This document shows positions 45,432-55,081 of a DNA stretch of 64,000 nucleotides, one piece after another (positions within the stretch are counted from its first letter, which is position 1; the number at the start of each line of letters is the position of its first letter). The stretch spans positions 434,001-498,000 of the forward strand of contig CP051242.1 in the NCBI GenBank assembly GCA_017795005.1, given 5' to 3'. Source of the DNA: Balneolaceae bacterium. GTDB lineage: Bacteria; Bacteroidota; Rhodothermia; Balneolales; Balneolaceae. The translations under genes and the position numbers were made by a program. The notes under the pieces are model-generated. The model was not told the DNA's origin. It saw only the letters and a program-made list of their open reading frames with translations, and ran no database searches.

Positions 45432-46490
45432 TTAGTTCGAAAATCTTAAAGCCATTCTGGAATAACTATTCGCTTTCTCAGATTTCCCTGCATTCGCATA
45501 TGCTTCAGATACCACCCGATGTGCAGAAGCTAACCGGTTTCTATCCTCGGGAGTAGGATTCTGAGAATTCTGAAGAGCTGGAACAGTGAGTTCTTTTCCA
45601 GGAATGATTAAATCAGGATCCTGAGAAGCGGAATAATTAGCTTCAAAAATAAGTGGCCAGAAATTTGGATTTTGATATGTTTTACGGGCGATATCATAGA
45701 TCCAGTCATCTTTTCCGACTAAATATTCTGATGTATCTCTAGTTTCATTTTCCTCCTGAATAGCCGGTTTTTCCTCAACCGGGGCATCAGCTATATTTGA
45801 TGATGAGCTTTCATCGGGGCTATCATTTTCTATTGCAGTTTGATCTGCTGCTGGTGGCGGGTTAGGTGTTGGATCGGCAGGCACCTCTACTGGTGGAGGA
45901 GGAGTAACTGGTTCCACTATTTCTGGCTCAGATGTTTCACGAAAAACAAAAAACCACAAGCCTACCACTACCATCAATAAGACGACGACTACCAAAAGAA
46001 CATTTTGAATATTTCCCGCCTTTTCTTCTTTTCCAGGGCGTTTAAATACCGGTGGTTCAGGCTTTACACTTTCTTCTTTTACGGTTTCTTCATTGGCTTC
46101 ACTCTCTTCTTTAAGCGATGTAACAACGAGTTCAGCTTTTGCGGCACTTGAAGGTTTAGGTGAAGTATCATCCTCAATGACTGTAGCTTCTAAGTGTGAA
46201 AAAGAAGCATTTACAGTACTTTCCAATGCTTTATAAGGGGTAAAAGAAAGTCGCTGATGAGCAGGAATTACAATGCTTTCTCCCGTTTGAGGGTTTACAC
46301 CATTTCGGGCAGCAACATCTACAACTTTGAAACTTCCAAAATTTGTAATCGAAGCCTTTCCTGATTCCATAGCTGAATTAACAACAATCTCAGTCAGGTT
46401 AGTTACAAAGTCATGACAAAGAGATTGAGAGGAATCCGTTTTTGCTGCAAGCTCTTCTACAATTTGAGAAAAAGTTACCTTATCGCTCAT
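45432..46490 (-). CDS. HU domain - transmembrane - LysM protein
   Basis: A 352-residue fusion. Residues 1-105 are an HU/IHF-like domain (VEELAAKTDSSQSLCHDFVT, ITNFGSFKVVDVAARNGVNP). An acidic linker leads to one TM helix (about residues 158-180, LLVVVVLLMVVVGLWFFVF), then a Pro-rich stretch and a LysM module about 250-305 (YLVGKDDWIYDIARKTYQNP, LIIPGKELTVPAL). This would place DNA binding in the cytoplasm and glycan binding in the periplasm. It overlaps the upstream HU gene by 4 bp (ATGA). A possible chromosome-to-envelope tether. Confidence 0.88.
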   Translation of the reverse strand: MSDKVTFSQIVEELAAKTDSSQSLCHDFVTNLTEIVVNSAMESGKASITNFGSFKVVDVAARNGVNPQTGESIVIPAHQRLSFTPYKALESTVNASFSHLEATVIEDDTSPKPSSAAKAELVVTSLKEESEANEETVKEESVKPEPPVFKRPGKEEKAGNIQNVLLVVVVLLMVVVGLWFFVFRETSEPEIVEPVTPPPPVEVPADPTPNPPPAADQTAIENDSPDESSSSNIADAPVEEKPAIQEENETRDTSEYLVGKDDWIYDIARKTYQNPNFWPLIFEANYSASQDPDLIIPGKELTVPALQNSQNPTPEDRNRLASAHRVVSEAYANAGKSEKANSYSRMALRFSN

Positions 46491-46771
46491 AACCCACCTC
46501 CACTTAATTCATCTTTTATGGAAGCACTTTGAGTGAACTGAACTACCTTTTTCTTTGGTAGTATCATCATCTTTTTATAATGTGGATTATAGGATTTATA
46601 AGAGTCCCGTACTTTAGAATGAAAACTACCCAACTTCGGAATTGAGAATCCTTTATCAGTAGCTAAATGATTCGAAAGTAACGAAACAAAATCGTCGTAG
46701 AGAACTTCTGTTTCTTGCTGGGTAATGCCCAACTGTTCGCTTAAGGTTTTAATTGTTTCTGATTTGTTCAT
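46487..46771 (-). CDS. HU family DNA-binding protein
   Basis: A 94-residue single HU/IHF domain: helix pair MNKSETIKTLSEQLGITQQE and VSLLSNHLATDKGFSIPKLG then SFHSKVRD, with arm KKMMILPKKKVVQFTQS. It is probably a nucleoid protein or the partner of the HU-TM-LysM protein, as the two genes overlap by 4 bp and the HU domains may heterodimerise. Confidence 0.9.
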   Translation of the reverse strand: MNKSETIKTLSEQLGITQQETEVLYDDFVSLLSNHLATDKGFSIPKLGSFHSKVRDSYKSYNPHYKKMMILPKKKVVQFTQSASIKDELSGGGL

Positions 46772-46928
46772 ATTCCCTCATTCTTTGTGCTTCAATGAAT
46801 TAGCAATAATTCCTTCAAATTGTCAATAAAACTAATGTAATGTTATTAAGAAGGGAATCTCCTTGAATATGTTCCAAATCCTCATACTTTTAGTTTGTCA
46901 AATGCATCCCGATACGTATTATTAACCT

Positions 46929-47909
46929 ATGGATAAATCACTTCAACAACTTCTTTCTTCTTTGATTAACTACTCCGGGTTATACCCTCCGGCAGGACTA
47001 AACCTCAGAGAAGCTTTGAGAGGATATGTTGATTTTTCCCATTCAAAGTATTCATGGATGCTTTCTAATTTTGTGATTCCATTTAATGAACTTCCATTAC
47101 TGGCTACATTTGCTGACCGAAAACATCAGCTAAAAGGGCCTCTTTCTTTATGTATTACCGGACCAGAAAGTGAAACGCTTTTCGATTTTAAGAATGCAGT
47201 AATACATATTGAAAAAGAAATTCAAGCTGCTCATTCCGGTTATCCCGGTGAAGTAAGGACTAATATTCTTGAGCTAACTTTTCCGAGAGGAAGTGTCGAA
47301 CGTATGAATCCTGAAGAGTTGGTTAAATCATTGGAAGCGGTAGTAAGTTCAACAGCCGAATCCAGATTATTACCACATCGAGTGTTTTTTGGAGTGCCCG
47401 GACAAGGTTATGATGCGCAAACCACAAAAAAAATTATTAAAGTAATCGCCGTTCATAACAAGTCAATTTTGAAAAGAAAAATTGAGAACTACCTGTTTTC
47501 GGGACTAAAGATTGAATGTGGAGGACCAAATCCACCAAGTGCAAAATACCTTGCAGATATTCTGCTTTACGCCCGGGATGCAAACGTTGCCGTTAAGTTT
47601 TCAGGTACAGAAAATACCCCTTATCCAAGTTTTGATTACAGCAGACAACATAGTGTACATGGTTTTCTGAATCTATTGATTGCCAGCATGTTGGCTTATA
47701 CACAGGATTTAAACCTGGAAGAAACCATTCAAGTAATTGAAGACAAAACCAGTAATAATTTTGAATTCAAAGATGGATATTTGCTTTGGAGGGAGTTGGC
47801 GGCTCCAATTATGGAAGTGAAAATGCTTAGAATGCTTTCGATTACTTCTTTTAATTTTACCAGTTTTGCTGCTCCAATAGAGGGGCTGAAAGAACAACAG
47901 TTTTTATAA
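46929..47909 (+). CDS. Conserved-looking hypothetical protein
   Basis: A 326-residue soluble protein with no signal peptide. Phrases such as INYSGLYPPAGLNLREALRG, ECGGPNPPSAKYLADILLYA, VKFSGTENTPYP and HSVHGFLNLLIASMLAY look highly constrained, perhaps a TIM-barrel-like enzyme. I do not recognise the family. It is divergent from the HU pair and convergent with a secreted protease gene (directly adjacent). Confidence 0.65.
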   Translation: MDKSLQQLLSSLINYSGLYPPAGLNLREALRGYVDFSHSKYSWMLSNFVIPFNELPLLATFADRKHQLKGPLSLCITGPESETLFDFKNAVIHIEKEIQAAHSGYPGEVRTNILELTFPRGSVERMNPEELVKSLEAVVSSTAESRLLPHRVFFGVPGQGYDAQTTKKIIKVIAVHNKSILKRKIENYLFSGLKIECGGPNPPSAKYLADILLYARDANVAVKFSGTENTPYPSFDYSRQHSVHGFLNLLIASMLAYTQDLNLEETIQVIEDKTSNNFEFKDGYLLWRELAAPIMEVKMLRMLSITSFNFTSFAAPIEGLKEQQFL

Positions 47910-49637
47910 TTACTTAATCAAAGTCATAGTTCTCGTTAACACTTTTTCCTCAGTTTCCAGTCGGTAAAAGTAAATACCGGAAGCCAAATCAAATGCATCA
48001 AATGGAATAGGGTTATTTCCAGCTCCAAGTGTTCCATCAATCAGAATTCTAATCTCTCTTCCCAAATAATCATATACGGTAAGTTTTACACGTTGACTAG
48101 AAGGAAGCACCACATTAATCGTTGTGGATGGATTAAAAGGGTTAGGATAATTTTGAGCTAACTGAGGCGACTCAATGTCAACGGGTGAATAATCAAAAAT
48201 TTGAAACTGTATTGTTTGAGACTGATTGGATGAATTAAAAGTAATAATTCCTAACCGATCCACCTCTGACCATTGGAGGTCAGGATATTCAACAATATTA
48301 ACCTGTCCGGGATCAGGATTTGTAACTAATAGTGAGTCAATAGTATCGTCATTTTTGAATGCTATAATCCCAACCTGAACTTCATCAGAGCTTGGAATGA
48401 AATCAAATTTGATAAGGCTGTTTGTGCTTTCAATCAGGTCTACTTCAAAATAACGTCCAGAAAAACGAGCCATCGAATGTGATGAGCTCATCTCTAACTG
48501 AAAAGCAGTAATAGTCTGTTGAATTCTAGGTCCCGGATATAAGTACCGTTCATCAAAACCAAAAAAAGGAGTGGAGTTACTTGGACCAGAAGAAAAATGC
48601 CATAAGAAATTTTCAATGGCTGCTTCTTCAAAGCTGACGTCATAATCTGCTAATGCTTCTCTGATCGCCTGAAAAAATGAAATATTTGGTGCTTCATTTT
48701 CGATTCTGTTCCAAACAGTAGTCCAGAATGAATTTCCAAACCGTTCTTCGAAATATAATGCCCAGGTTATGTCTTCATATGAGCCAGGAATGATACTTGT
48801 GGTAGGAGAACCAAAAAAATTAGCAGCGAAATTTTCCAGATAGTTGTAGTAATCATTTACTTCATCATACATGACTTCTTCATAGAGCGTAGCATCCATT
48901 TCTAGCCATCGGTCAGGGTCGCCACTCCATCCATTTTGCACAAATTGAAATACATGCTTCAGCTCATGTGCTATGGTTACTTTTACAGCACCTTTTTGAT
49001 CTCCTTCAGGATCAGTATTCTCGGGAAAGCCTATGAAATCATTCTCAATTCCGATGTAAGGGGCATTTGGGGGAACAAATCCATAAGCGTTACTATTTGC
49101 TACGATAATATCAAAAGGCACACTTTTAACACTAAAAATATCCGTATACCCTAATGCAATGTATCGATCATAACTTGAATCTGCTGCCTGGCCAATCCAT
49201 TCTACATAATCAGGGATTGAGTTATTGTTTTCATCCAGAGAGGGCACTGCATCACTCCCAGTAGTTTCATATTGCACCCTGAAATTACCGGAAGGACTTA
49301 TATAATTTTCGGTAGCGAGAGTACCATTGAACTCAAATACTTTGCGATACTCATCTTTAACATCTTCTGTCAAATCTTCCCAGTGTTTATGAGCAAATAA
49401 TCCTAAGGGAGTAATACACTTATGAAAGGAACTGTTTTGATGGTCAGAATGATCTAACAAATTGAAATGTATTTGTACAGCTTCACTGGCGCTTAACTCT
49501 TTAGCTTCGAAACGATCCAGAATTACATTAAAGTCAGAATATTCCTGAGCATTCAAAGGAGACCAAAGAACTGCAAAACTCAGAATAAAAGTAACAACAA
49601 TAAAGAATCTGTAATCCAAAGGGAGCGTCATTTTCAA
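47910..49637 (-). CDS. Secreted metalloprotease-like protein with C-terminal sorting domain
   Basis: A 575-residue protein. Signal peptide ends near residue 30 (PLNAQ). A gluzincin-type motif His224-Glu-Leu-Lys-His228 (TIAHELKHVFQF) is followed by WLEMDATLYEEVMYDE, which could give the third ligand. It resembles the MXAN_6640-type putative metalloproteases. The C-terminus (about 490-575) has LAQNYPNPFNPSTTINVVLP and ends TRTMTLIK, a type IX-secretion-like sorting domain. Confidence 0.85.
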   Translation of the reverse strand: MKMTLPLDYRFFIVVTFILSFAVLWSPLNAQEYSDFNVILDRFEAKELSASEAVQIHFNLLDHSDHQNSSFHKCITPLGLFAHKHWEDLTEDVKDEYRKVFEFNGTLATENYISPSGNFRVQYETTGSDAVPSLDENNNSIPDYVEWIGQAADSSYDRYIALGYTDIFSVKSVPFDIIVANSNAYGFVPPNAPYIGIENDFIGFPENTDPEGDQKGAVKVTIAHELKHVFQFVQNGWSGDPDRWLEMDATLYEEVMYDEVNDYYNYLENFAANFFGSPTTSIIPGSYEDITWALYFEERFGNSFWTTVWNRIENEAPNISFFQAIREALADYDVSFEEAAIENFLWHFSSGPSNSTPFFGFDERYLYPGPRIQQTITAFQLEMSSSHSMARFSGRYFEVDLIESTNSLIKFDFIPSSDEVQVGIIAFKNDDTIDSLLVTNPDPGQVNIVEYPDLQWSEVDRLGIITFNSSNQSQTIQFQIFDYSPVDIESPQLAQNYPNPFNPSTTINVVLPSSQRVKLTVYDYLGREIRILIDGTLGAGNNPIPFDAFDLASGIYFYRLETEEKVLTRTMTLIK

Positions 49638-49707
49638 TAGAATTTCCTTAACTTTAAGTTCGCCAATAACGGTAAGAGATGAATCATCGTGTAAATTAAT
49701 TTAGAAG

Positions 49708-50676
49708 ATGTACGAAGTTATTCTTTATTACAATTTTAGTCACATCGAAAATCCTGAAAGATTCTGTAAAGAGCATAAGAAATTTTGTAAAGAACTGGGA
49801 TTAAAAGGTCGGATTTATATTTCCGCTGAAGGATTAAACGGAACAGCGGCCGGTACAAAAGTGCAAATCGATACCTACAAAGAATATGTTTGGTCATTAA
49901 ATGGATTTGAGAAAACAGAGTTCAAACAAGATCAGAATGACTATATCCCATTCGCTAAATTGATCTGTAAACTCAGAGAAGAGATTGTTTCACTTCATAT
50001 GGATGGAGTTGACCCCAAAAACGGAGGTAACCATCTTGAGCCTAAAGAATGGCGAAAGGTGATGGAGTCTGGCGAAGACTATGTAATGATTGATGTTCGA
50101 AATAATTATGAATCTAAAGTGGGCCATTTTGAAGGTGCATTAACTCCGGATTTGGATAATTTTTATGATTTCCCTCAATGGTTGGAAGAAGCGAATATCC
50201 CAAAAGACAAAAAAGTACTTATGTACTGTACGGGTGGAATTCGGTGCGAAAAATTTTCGGTTTTGATGAAGGACGAAGGCTGGGAAGATGTGAATCAGCT
50301 ACATGGAGGAATTCTTAATTATGCGAAAGAGGAAGAAGGAGCACACTTCAAGGGGAAATGCTTTGTATTTGACGATCGATTGATTGTGCCCGTAAACCCA
50401 AAAGATTTGGCTCCGATTGCACAATGCGAAATTACCGGTAAACCTGCCGATACCTATGTTAATTGTGCGAATATGGAGTGTAATAAACTCTTTGTTTGCT
50501 CTGAGGAAGGAGCGCATTTAATGGAAGGATGTTGTAGTGAGGAATGCAGAAAAAGTGAATATAAACGACCTTTTGATCCCGAGAATGCATTTAAACCATT
50601 CCGTAAATGGTATAATTATTTTGGAGAAGATTTTAAACAACGTTCTGTTCAACAAGAAGAACAGCCTCAGTCGTAA
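49708..50676 (+). CDS. trhO: tRNA uridine(34) hydroxylase TrhO (rhodanese-like)
   Basis: A 322-residue TrhO/YceA protein. The N-terminal acylphosphatase-like domain (IYISAEGLNGTAAG) precedes a rhodanese domain with DVRNNYESKVGHFEGA and the active Cys in MYCTGGIRCEK. The C-terminal Cys-rich zinc region has CSEEGAHLMEGCCSEEC. It hydroxylates U34 in tRNA using O2. A pseudouridine synthase gene starts within its 3' end. Confidence 0.93.
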   Translation: MYEVILYYNFSHIENPERFCKEHKKFCKELGLKGRIYISAEGLNGTAAGTKVQIDTYKEYVWSLNGFEKTEFKQDQNDYIPFAKLICKLREEIVSLHMDGVDPKNGGNHLEPKEWRKVMESGEDYVMIDVRNNYESKVGHFEGALTPDLDNFYDFPQWLEEANIPKDKKVLMYCTGGIRCEKFSVLMKDEGWEDVNQLHGGILNYAKEEEGAHFKGKCFVFDDRLIVPVNPKDLAPIAQCEITGKPADTYVNCANMECNKLFVCSEEGAHLMEGCCSEECRKSEYKRPFDPENAFKPFRKWYNYFGEDFKQRSVQQEEQPQS

Positions 50677-51535
50677 CATCAGGCTGGTTTTACCTTACCC
50701 GATTACTCATCGCTTTAAACCAGAAGTTGAATTTGTAGGGAATTCTCTTCTACAGATGATGTGCATCAAGTTTCCTTTTCGGTCTGAAGAAGAATGGAAG
50801 TCGAGAATTGAATCCGGCAGAGTGTATGTAAATGAAAAGGAAGTACAACCCAATTTTGTACTGTCTGATACCGACGAAGTCTTTCACCATAATCCCAGAG
50901 TTGTAGAGCCATCAGTTCCGGATGAGGTAGAAGTTCTGAAGGAGCATAAAGATTACCTGATCGTCTATAAACCGGCGCCAATGCCCATGCATCCGGGAGG
51001 GCGTTATTTCAAAAATACACTCATGGAAATACTGAAAGAAATGGGGTATCAGGAACTTCGGATTACACATCGATTAGACGCAGTCACTTCCGGTATTGTA
51101 TTGATTGCAAAAAATAAAGCTTTTGCCAAAGAGGCTATGCATTGTTTCAAGGATGGAAAAGTGAAGAAATCCTATCTGGCTATTGTAAGTGGAATTCCTC
51201 AAGAGAAAATAAAAACGATAAACTCACCAATAAAGCGTAAACATGGGTTTGTTTTTGAGAGCGATGAAAAGCTGGAAGGAGCTCGTGATGCAATTACTCA
51301 TTTCGAAGTGATGGAAGAATTCGATAATTCAGCATTAGTAAAATGTATTCCCGAAACAGGTCGCACCCATCAGATTCGTCTGCATTTGGCCAAATGGGGC
51401 TACCCGATTATCGATGACCCGATTTATGGAAAAGATGGGGATCAATCCAGCAAAACAATGCAGAAGAAGGCAATATCTCTTCTTAATGAAAGCGTGGTCA
51501 TTCCAGAACTAGGAGTTGATTACTCGATTCGCTGA
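50621..51535 (+). CDS. RluA-type RNA pseudouridine synthase (start uncertain)
   Basis: An S4-like domain (SEEEWKSRIESGRVYVNEKE) precedes a PseudoU_synth_2 domain with the catalytic Asp in ITHRLDAVTSGIVLIAKN and ETGRTHQIRLHLAKWGYP. The frame is open from 50537, but conserved sequence begins near LVLPYPITHRFKPE, just after the trhO stop (50676). No ATG fits there. The TTG at 50621 is one choice and ATG at 50585 another; both overlap trhO. Confidence 0.85.
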   Translation: MEKILNNVLFNKKNSLSRNIRLVLPYPITHRFKPEVEFVGNSLLQMMCIKFPFRSEEEWKSRIESGRVYVNEKEVQPNFVLSDTDEVFHHNPRVVEPSVPDEVEVLKEHKDYLIVYKPAPMPMHPGGRYFKNTLMEILKEMGYQELRITHRLDAVTSGIVLIAKNKAFAKEAMHCFKDGKVKKSYLAIVSGIPQEKIKTINSPIKRKHGFVFESDEKLEGARDAITHFEVMEEFDNSALVKCIPETGRTHQIRLHLAKWGYPIIDDPIYGKDGDQSSKTMQKKAISLLNESVVIPELGVDYSIR

Positions 51536-51542
51536 ATTAAGA

Positions 51543-51587
51543 ATTCAAGATTAAAAATTATGCCTCAATTAATTTTTAATCTTGAAT
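51543..51587. terminator. AT-rich 18-bp perfect hairpin between convergent genes
   Basis: ATTCAAGATTAAAAATTA at 51543-51560 and its exact reverse complement at 51570-51587, with a 9-bp loop. It is just between the stop codons of the RluA-type gene and the alpha/beta hydrolase gene, as expected for a bidirectional terminator. Confidence 0.7.
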
Positions 51588-51590
51588 CTT

Positions 51591-52391
51591 TCATTTTGAA
51601 TTTCCTTCAAAAAAAGCCTCTGCGATAGCAGCAAATTGTTTCGGTTTATCAAGGAAGGCGTAATGACCTGCATCTTCAATGATTACTAAGGCTGCATTTT
51701 TAATTCCTTGTTCAATTCTTTCGGCCTGATATACAGGAGTGGCATCGTCATTTCTTCCCCAAAGTAAAAGTGTCTCATGTGGGATTTTTGGTAGACAATC
51801 CTCCAGATACTCCGTTACTGATTTCACAAAAGTTTCTCTCATAACCCCTGAAAGTTTGGAATAATCACTCGACCCTAAACTTTTCCAGAGATCAGTTCCT
51901 CTTAACCAACTTAACGCCTTTTCTCTAAGAGGGTTTGGGAGAATTATAAAAGGCGCTTTGAGTGTTTTGGCGAGATATTTTCGAAAGTAATATTTCCAGG
52001 ACCTTCGGGGCTTCATTCCTGCCCCACCGGTAATCAGGACTTTTTGAATAATCTGCTTTCCTTTTTCACGAGTCAGAAGTTTTAAAAGTATTCTTCCTCC
52101 AAAGGAATGAACTAGTACATCAATGTGGTCATCCGGAAGCATCGATACGAATGCCTGTACGCCATCTGCATAATCATCGATACTCCAGGCTTCATTTGGG
52201 TCATTGGACTCACCGAAACCAGGAAGATCCAGTACATAGCACGAACGAATATGAGCGAGTTGATTCGCAATAGGCATCATAACACGGCGACTGCTTCCCC
52301 ATCCATGCAGAATAACAAGTGCTTTACCTTCGCCTACAACCTCATATGCGATACGCTGCTCGTTGTATGTGAAATAATGTGTTTTACTCAT
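51591..52391 (-). CDS. Alpha/beta hydrolase
   Basis: A 266-residue alpha/beta hydrolase. Oxyanion region ILHGWGSSRRVM, nucleophile Ser in VLVHSFGGRI (the first Gly of GxSxG is His), Asp in LLWGRNDDATPVY, His in EDAGHYAFLDKP. No signal peptide. The substrate cannot be told; it resembles general esterase/BioH-like proteins. Convergent with the pseudouridine synthase gene. Confidence 0.9.
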   Translation of the reverse strand: MSKTHYFTYNEQRIAYEVVGEGKALVILHGWGSSRRVMMPIANQLAHIRSCYVLDLPGFGESNDPNEAWSIDDYADGVQAFVSMLPDDHIDVLVHSFGGRILLKLLTREKGKQIIQKVLITGGAGMKPRRSWKYYFRKYLAKTLKAPFIILPNPLREKALSWLRGTDLWKSLGSSDYSKLSGVMRETFVKSVTEYLEDCLPKIPHETLLLWGRNDDATPVYQAERIEQGIKNAALVIIEDAGHYAFLDKPKQFAAIAEAFFEGNSK

Positions 52392-52488
52392 TGTTTTAAT
52401 CTGCCAAACATCCCACTTCCAAAACTTGAAAACAAGTTGACATCTCCTAAAATAATGTGCTAATTATAACCAGTATAATCTTATAGTT

Positions 52489-52968
52489 ATGGATAAAAAT
52501 AAAATTAAAAGAGTTGTTTTCTTTTGGATTGATAAGCTTCAAATCACAAAAACAGAGCGATTCTCAATTACTATTTTATTCAGCGTTATTGTTTTATTAC
52601 TGGTACTAAACATAGTTATTAAAGAGCAAGTTGTTCCTGTACCTGAAAATCATGCAGAACTTTTAGCAGAATTTGAAAGAAGAAGTGGGCTGATTGAAGC
52701 AGAAGAGAAAAAACTTACAGCAAGATATGAAGGACAAGTAATTGAACAAGAGGAGAAAGGAATTCAGGACACAGTTATAATAGTTAATCTGAATACAGCT
52801 TCAAGCGAAGAATTACAAAAACTACCGGGCATTGGAAGTTCCTACGCAGAAAGAATAATCGATTATCGGGAAACTAATGGAGGCTTTAATTCCGTTGATG
52901 AGCTTGTGAATGTTCGTGGTATTGGCGAAAAAACACTCGAAAAACTTAAACCGTACATTAAATTATAA
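52489..52968 (+). CDS. ComEA-like helix-hairpin-helix protein
   Basis: A 159-residue protein with one TM helix (about residues 27-45, ITILFSVIVLLLVLNIVI) and a C-terminal (HhH)2 domain (NTASSEELQKLPGIGSSYAE, VRGIGEKTLEKLKPYI). This is the ComEA architecture, binding incoming DNA in the periplasm during natural transformation. Other competence genes are not adjacent. The central part (about 60-100) is charged and helical. Confidence 0.9.
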   Translation: MDKNKIKRVVFFWIDKLQITKTERFSITILFSVIVLLLVLNIVIKEQVVPVPENHAELLAEFERRSGLIEAEEKKLTARYEGQVIEQEEKGIQDTVIIVNLNTASSEELQKLPGIGSSYAERIIDYRETNGGFNSVDELVNVRGIGEKTLEKLKPYIKL

Positions 52969-52974
52969 ATGATG

Positions 52975-53096
52975 AATTAAGAATTTTGAATTCAATAACA
53001 TCAAGCATAAAAAAGATTGATATATTAAACCCTCCAACTTAATTAAGCCTCTAAATTTTATATATGGTAAACGGCTACTATTCAAAATTCTTAATT
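52975..53096. repeat. 17-bp inverted repeat around the spacer before porX
   Basis: AATTAAGAATTTTGAAT at 52975-52991 and its exact complement at 53080-53096, with 88 bp between them. The core sequence resembles the other AT-rich hairpins, but the wide spacing argues against a simple terminator. Confidence 0.6.
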
Positions 53097-53119
53097 TTCA
53101 ATTCATAATTTTAAAATAG

Positions 53120-54664
53120 ATGCCAAGTATCCTATGGGCTGATGATGAAATAGATCAGCTGCAATCACACATCCTGTTCCTCCAAAAAAAAGGCTTTGAT
53201 ATTGTACCGGTATCAAACGGTGAAGATGCCGTTTCAATGATTGAGGAACAAAAATTTGATATCGTTTTCCTTGATGAGCAAATGCCCGGAATGGGCGGAC
53301 TGGATACTCTTGAGAAAATAAAATCTGCTCAACCACTTCTTCCAGTAATTATGATTACTAAAAGTGAAGAAGAATCCATCATGGAAGATGCAATAGGGGC
53401 AAAGATATCCGACTATTTGATTAAGCCGGTGAACCCAAACCAAATTCTTCTCACCGTTAAAAGAATCCTGGAGACATCAAGACTGCAAAGTGAGAAATCG
53501 GCTCAATCTTATTTAAAAGACTTCGGTAATATTGCTTCCAGAATACATCCCAATACCGATTGGAGAGAATGGATAGACATCTACAAAGAACTTTCAAAGT
53601 GGCAGATCGATCTCGAAGATGGTGATGAGGCGTTACAACAGGTCTTAGAAGATCAGGTAGTTGATGCCAACCGTGAATTCGGGAAATTTATTGAACGCGA
53701 ATATGCAGAGTGGCTGGATCAGAACGAAGACGCACCATTAATATCTCAGGGTATTTTTAAAAACTATGTGCTGCCCCATCTAAATGCAGGAAAGAAGACA
53801 ATGTTCTTTTTGATTGACTGCATGCGCTATGATCAATGGCTGGTATTTGAGCCTTATCTTGCAAAGATGTTTGATATATCTACCGATTTCTATTATTCCA
53901 TTCTACCTACAGCTACTCCGTTTTCGAGAAACGCAATTTTTGCTGGGGTTTCGCCATTAGAGATAGCTCAAATGTATCCAAAATTATGGGATCAGGGGCA
54001 GGATGAAACCTCTTTAAACCGCCATGAAGAAGAGCTGCTTCAGAAGCAACTGGAAAGAGCTGGTATTGATATAAATTTCAAATACGAGAAAATCCTGAAT
54101 GCCGAAGATGGAAAACTAGTCGCAAATAAAATGAAGAGTTTTTCACAATCCAAACTTGCTGCATTTGTATTTAATTTCGTGGATACACTCGTTCACTCCC
54201 GTTCTGATTCTGATGTGATTAAAGAGCTTGCTCCCGATGTATCCGCCTTCCGCTCAATTACTGAAGCCTGGTTTCAGCATTCATCTTTACTCCAAATGTT
54301 TAAAGAGCTGGCCGACGAGGATGTAACCGTTGTTGTTACAACCGATCACGGTTCGGTACGTTCTTTGAGAGATACAAAAGTATTTGGGGATCGGGATACG
54401 GCTACAAGTCTGCGTTATAAATATGGAAGAAATCTTAATGCAGAAAATGAAAATGCAGTCATACAAATACGTGATACAAAAAAGTATAAACTACCCGATT
54501 TAGGAAAAGCCAGTGATTACCTGATTGCCAGAGAAGACTATTACTTTGTTTATCCTACCAACTATCACAAATATCAAAACCGGTATAAAGATACTTTCCA
54601 GCACGGAGGAGCCTCTATGGAAGAGATGATATTACCGGTAGCAACTCTTACTCCGAAAAGATAA
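53120..54664 (+). CDS. porX: PorX-type response regulator with PglZ domain
   Basis: A 514-residue two-domain protein. The receiver domain (1-125) has ILWADDEID, phospho-Asp in [12 protein letters not shown], and [12 protein letters not shown] helical linker follows, then a PglZ/alkaline-phosphatase-like domain with [20 protein letters not shown] and [12 protein letters not shown] and a late [13 protein letters not shown], forming metal sites. PorX regulates the type IX secretion system with PorY and SigP. The tsaE gene is 6 bp downstream. Confidence 0.94.
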   Translation: MPSILWADDEIDQLQSHILFLQKKGFDIVPVSNGEDAVSMIEEQKFDIVFLDEQMPGMGGLDTLEKIKSAQPLLPVIMITKSEEESIMEDAIGAKISDYLIKPVNPNQILLTVKRILETSRLQSEKSAQSYLKDFGNIASRIHPNTDWREWIDIYKELSKWQIDLEDGDEALQQVLEDQVVDANREFGKFIEREYAEWLDQNEDAPLISQGIFKNYVLPHLNAGKKTMFFLIDCMRYDQWLVFEPYLAKMFDISTDFYYSILPTATPFSRNAIFAGVSPLEIAQMYPKLWDQGQDETSLNRHEEELLQKQLERAGIDINFKYEKILNAEDGKLVANKMKSFSQSKLAAFVFNFVDTLVHSRSDSDVIKELAPDVSAFRSITEAWFQHSSLLQMFKELADEDVTVVVTTDHGSVRSLRDTKVFGDRDTATSLRYKYGRNLNAENENAVIQIRDTKKYKLPDLGKASDYLIAREDYYFVYPTNYHKYQNRYKDTFQHGGASMEEMILPVATLTPKR

Positions 54665-54670
54665 ACCTAT

Positions 54671-55081
54671 ATGATCAGCAATTCGGTAAGTGAGACGATT
54701 CAGTATGGAAAAGACTTCGCGAAGGAACTTTCTCCCGGTGATGTAGTTTGTCTGGATGGAGACCTTGGTGCCGGAAAGACGCACTTAGTAAAAGGAATAG
54801 CTTCTTTTTTTGGTGTGAATGAAGAACAGGTGAGCTCACCTACATTCACGTTAATTAATGAGTATCAAGGCACTATTCCGGTTTTCCATTTCGATTGTTA
54901 CCGACTTGAAAATGAGCAGGAAGCACTCGAAATTGGCACCGAAGAATATTTTTATGGCGATGGAATCTCGATTGTGGAATGGCCTCAAAAAATTGAGCAC
55001 TTAATTCCGTCTGATTCCGTTTGGATTTCCATTAAACATTCCGGCGAAAATCAAAGAGAAATCAATAAACAAAAATCCTGA
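54671..55081 (+). CDS. tsaE: tRNA threonylcarbamoyladenosine synthesis ATPase TsaE
   Basis: A 136-residue ATPase with Walker A GDLGAGKTHLVKGIA near residue 35, switch region VSSPTFTLINEY, and the Walker B-like VFHFDCYRLENEQE, then EWPQKIEHLIP. It works with TsaB and TsaD in t6A37 modification. It is placed after porX, as in many Bacteroidota; its stop overlaps the next small gene (TGATG). Confidence 0.95.
   Translation: MISNSVSETIQYGKDFAKELSPGDVVCLDGDLGAGKTHLVKGIASFFGVNEEQVSSPTFTLINEYQGTIPVFHFDCYRLENEQEALEIGTEEYFYGDGISIVEWPQKIEHLIPSDSVWISIKHSGENQREINKQKS

Noticed and set aside
50537-50620. Pseudouridine synthase start at 50537
   Set aside because: A 140-bp overlap with trhO is unlikely; sequence before 50621 has no family resemblance.
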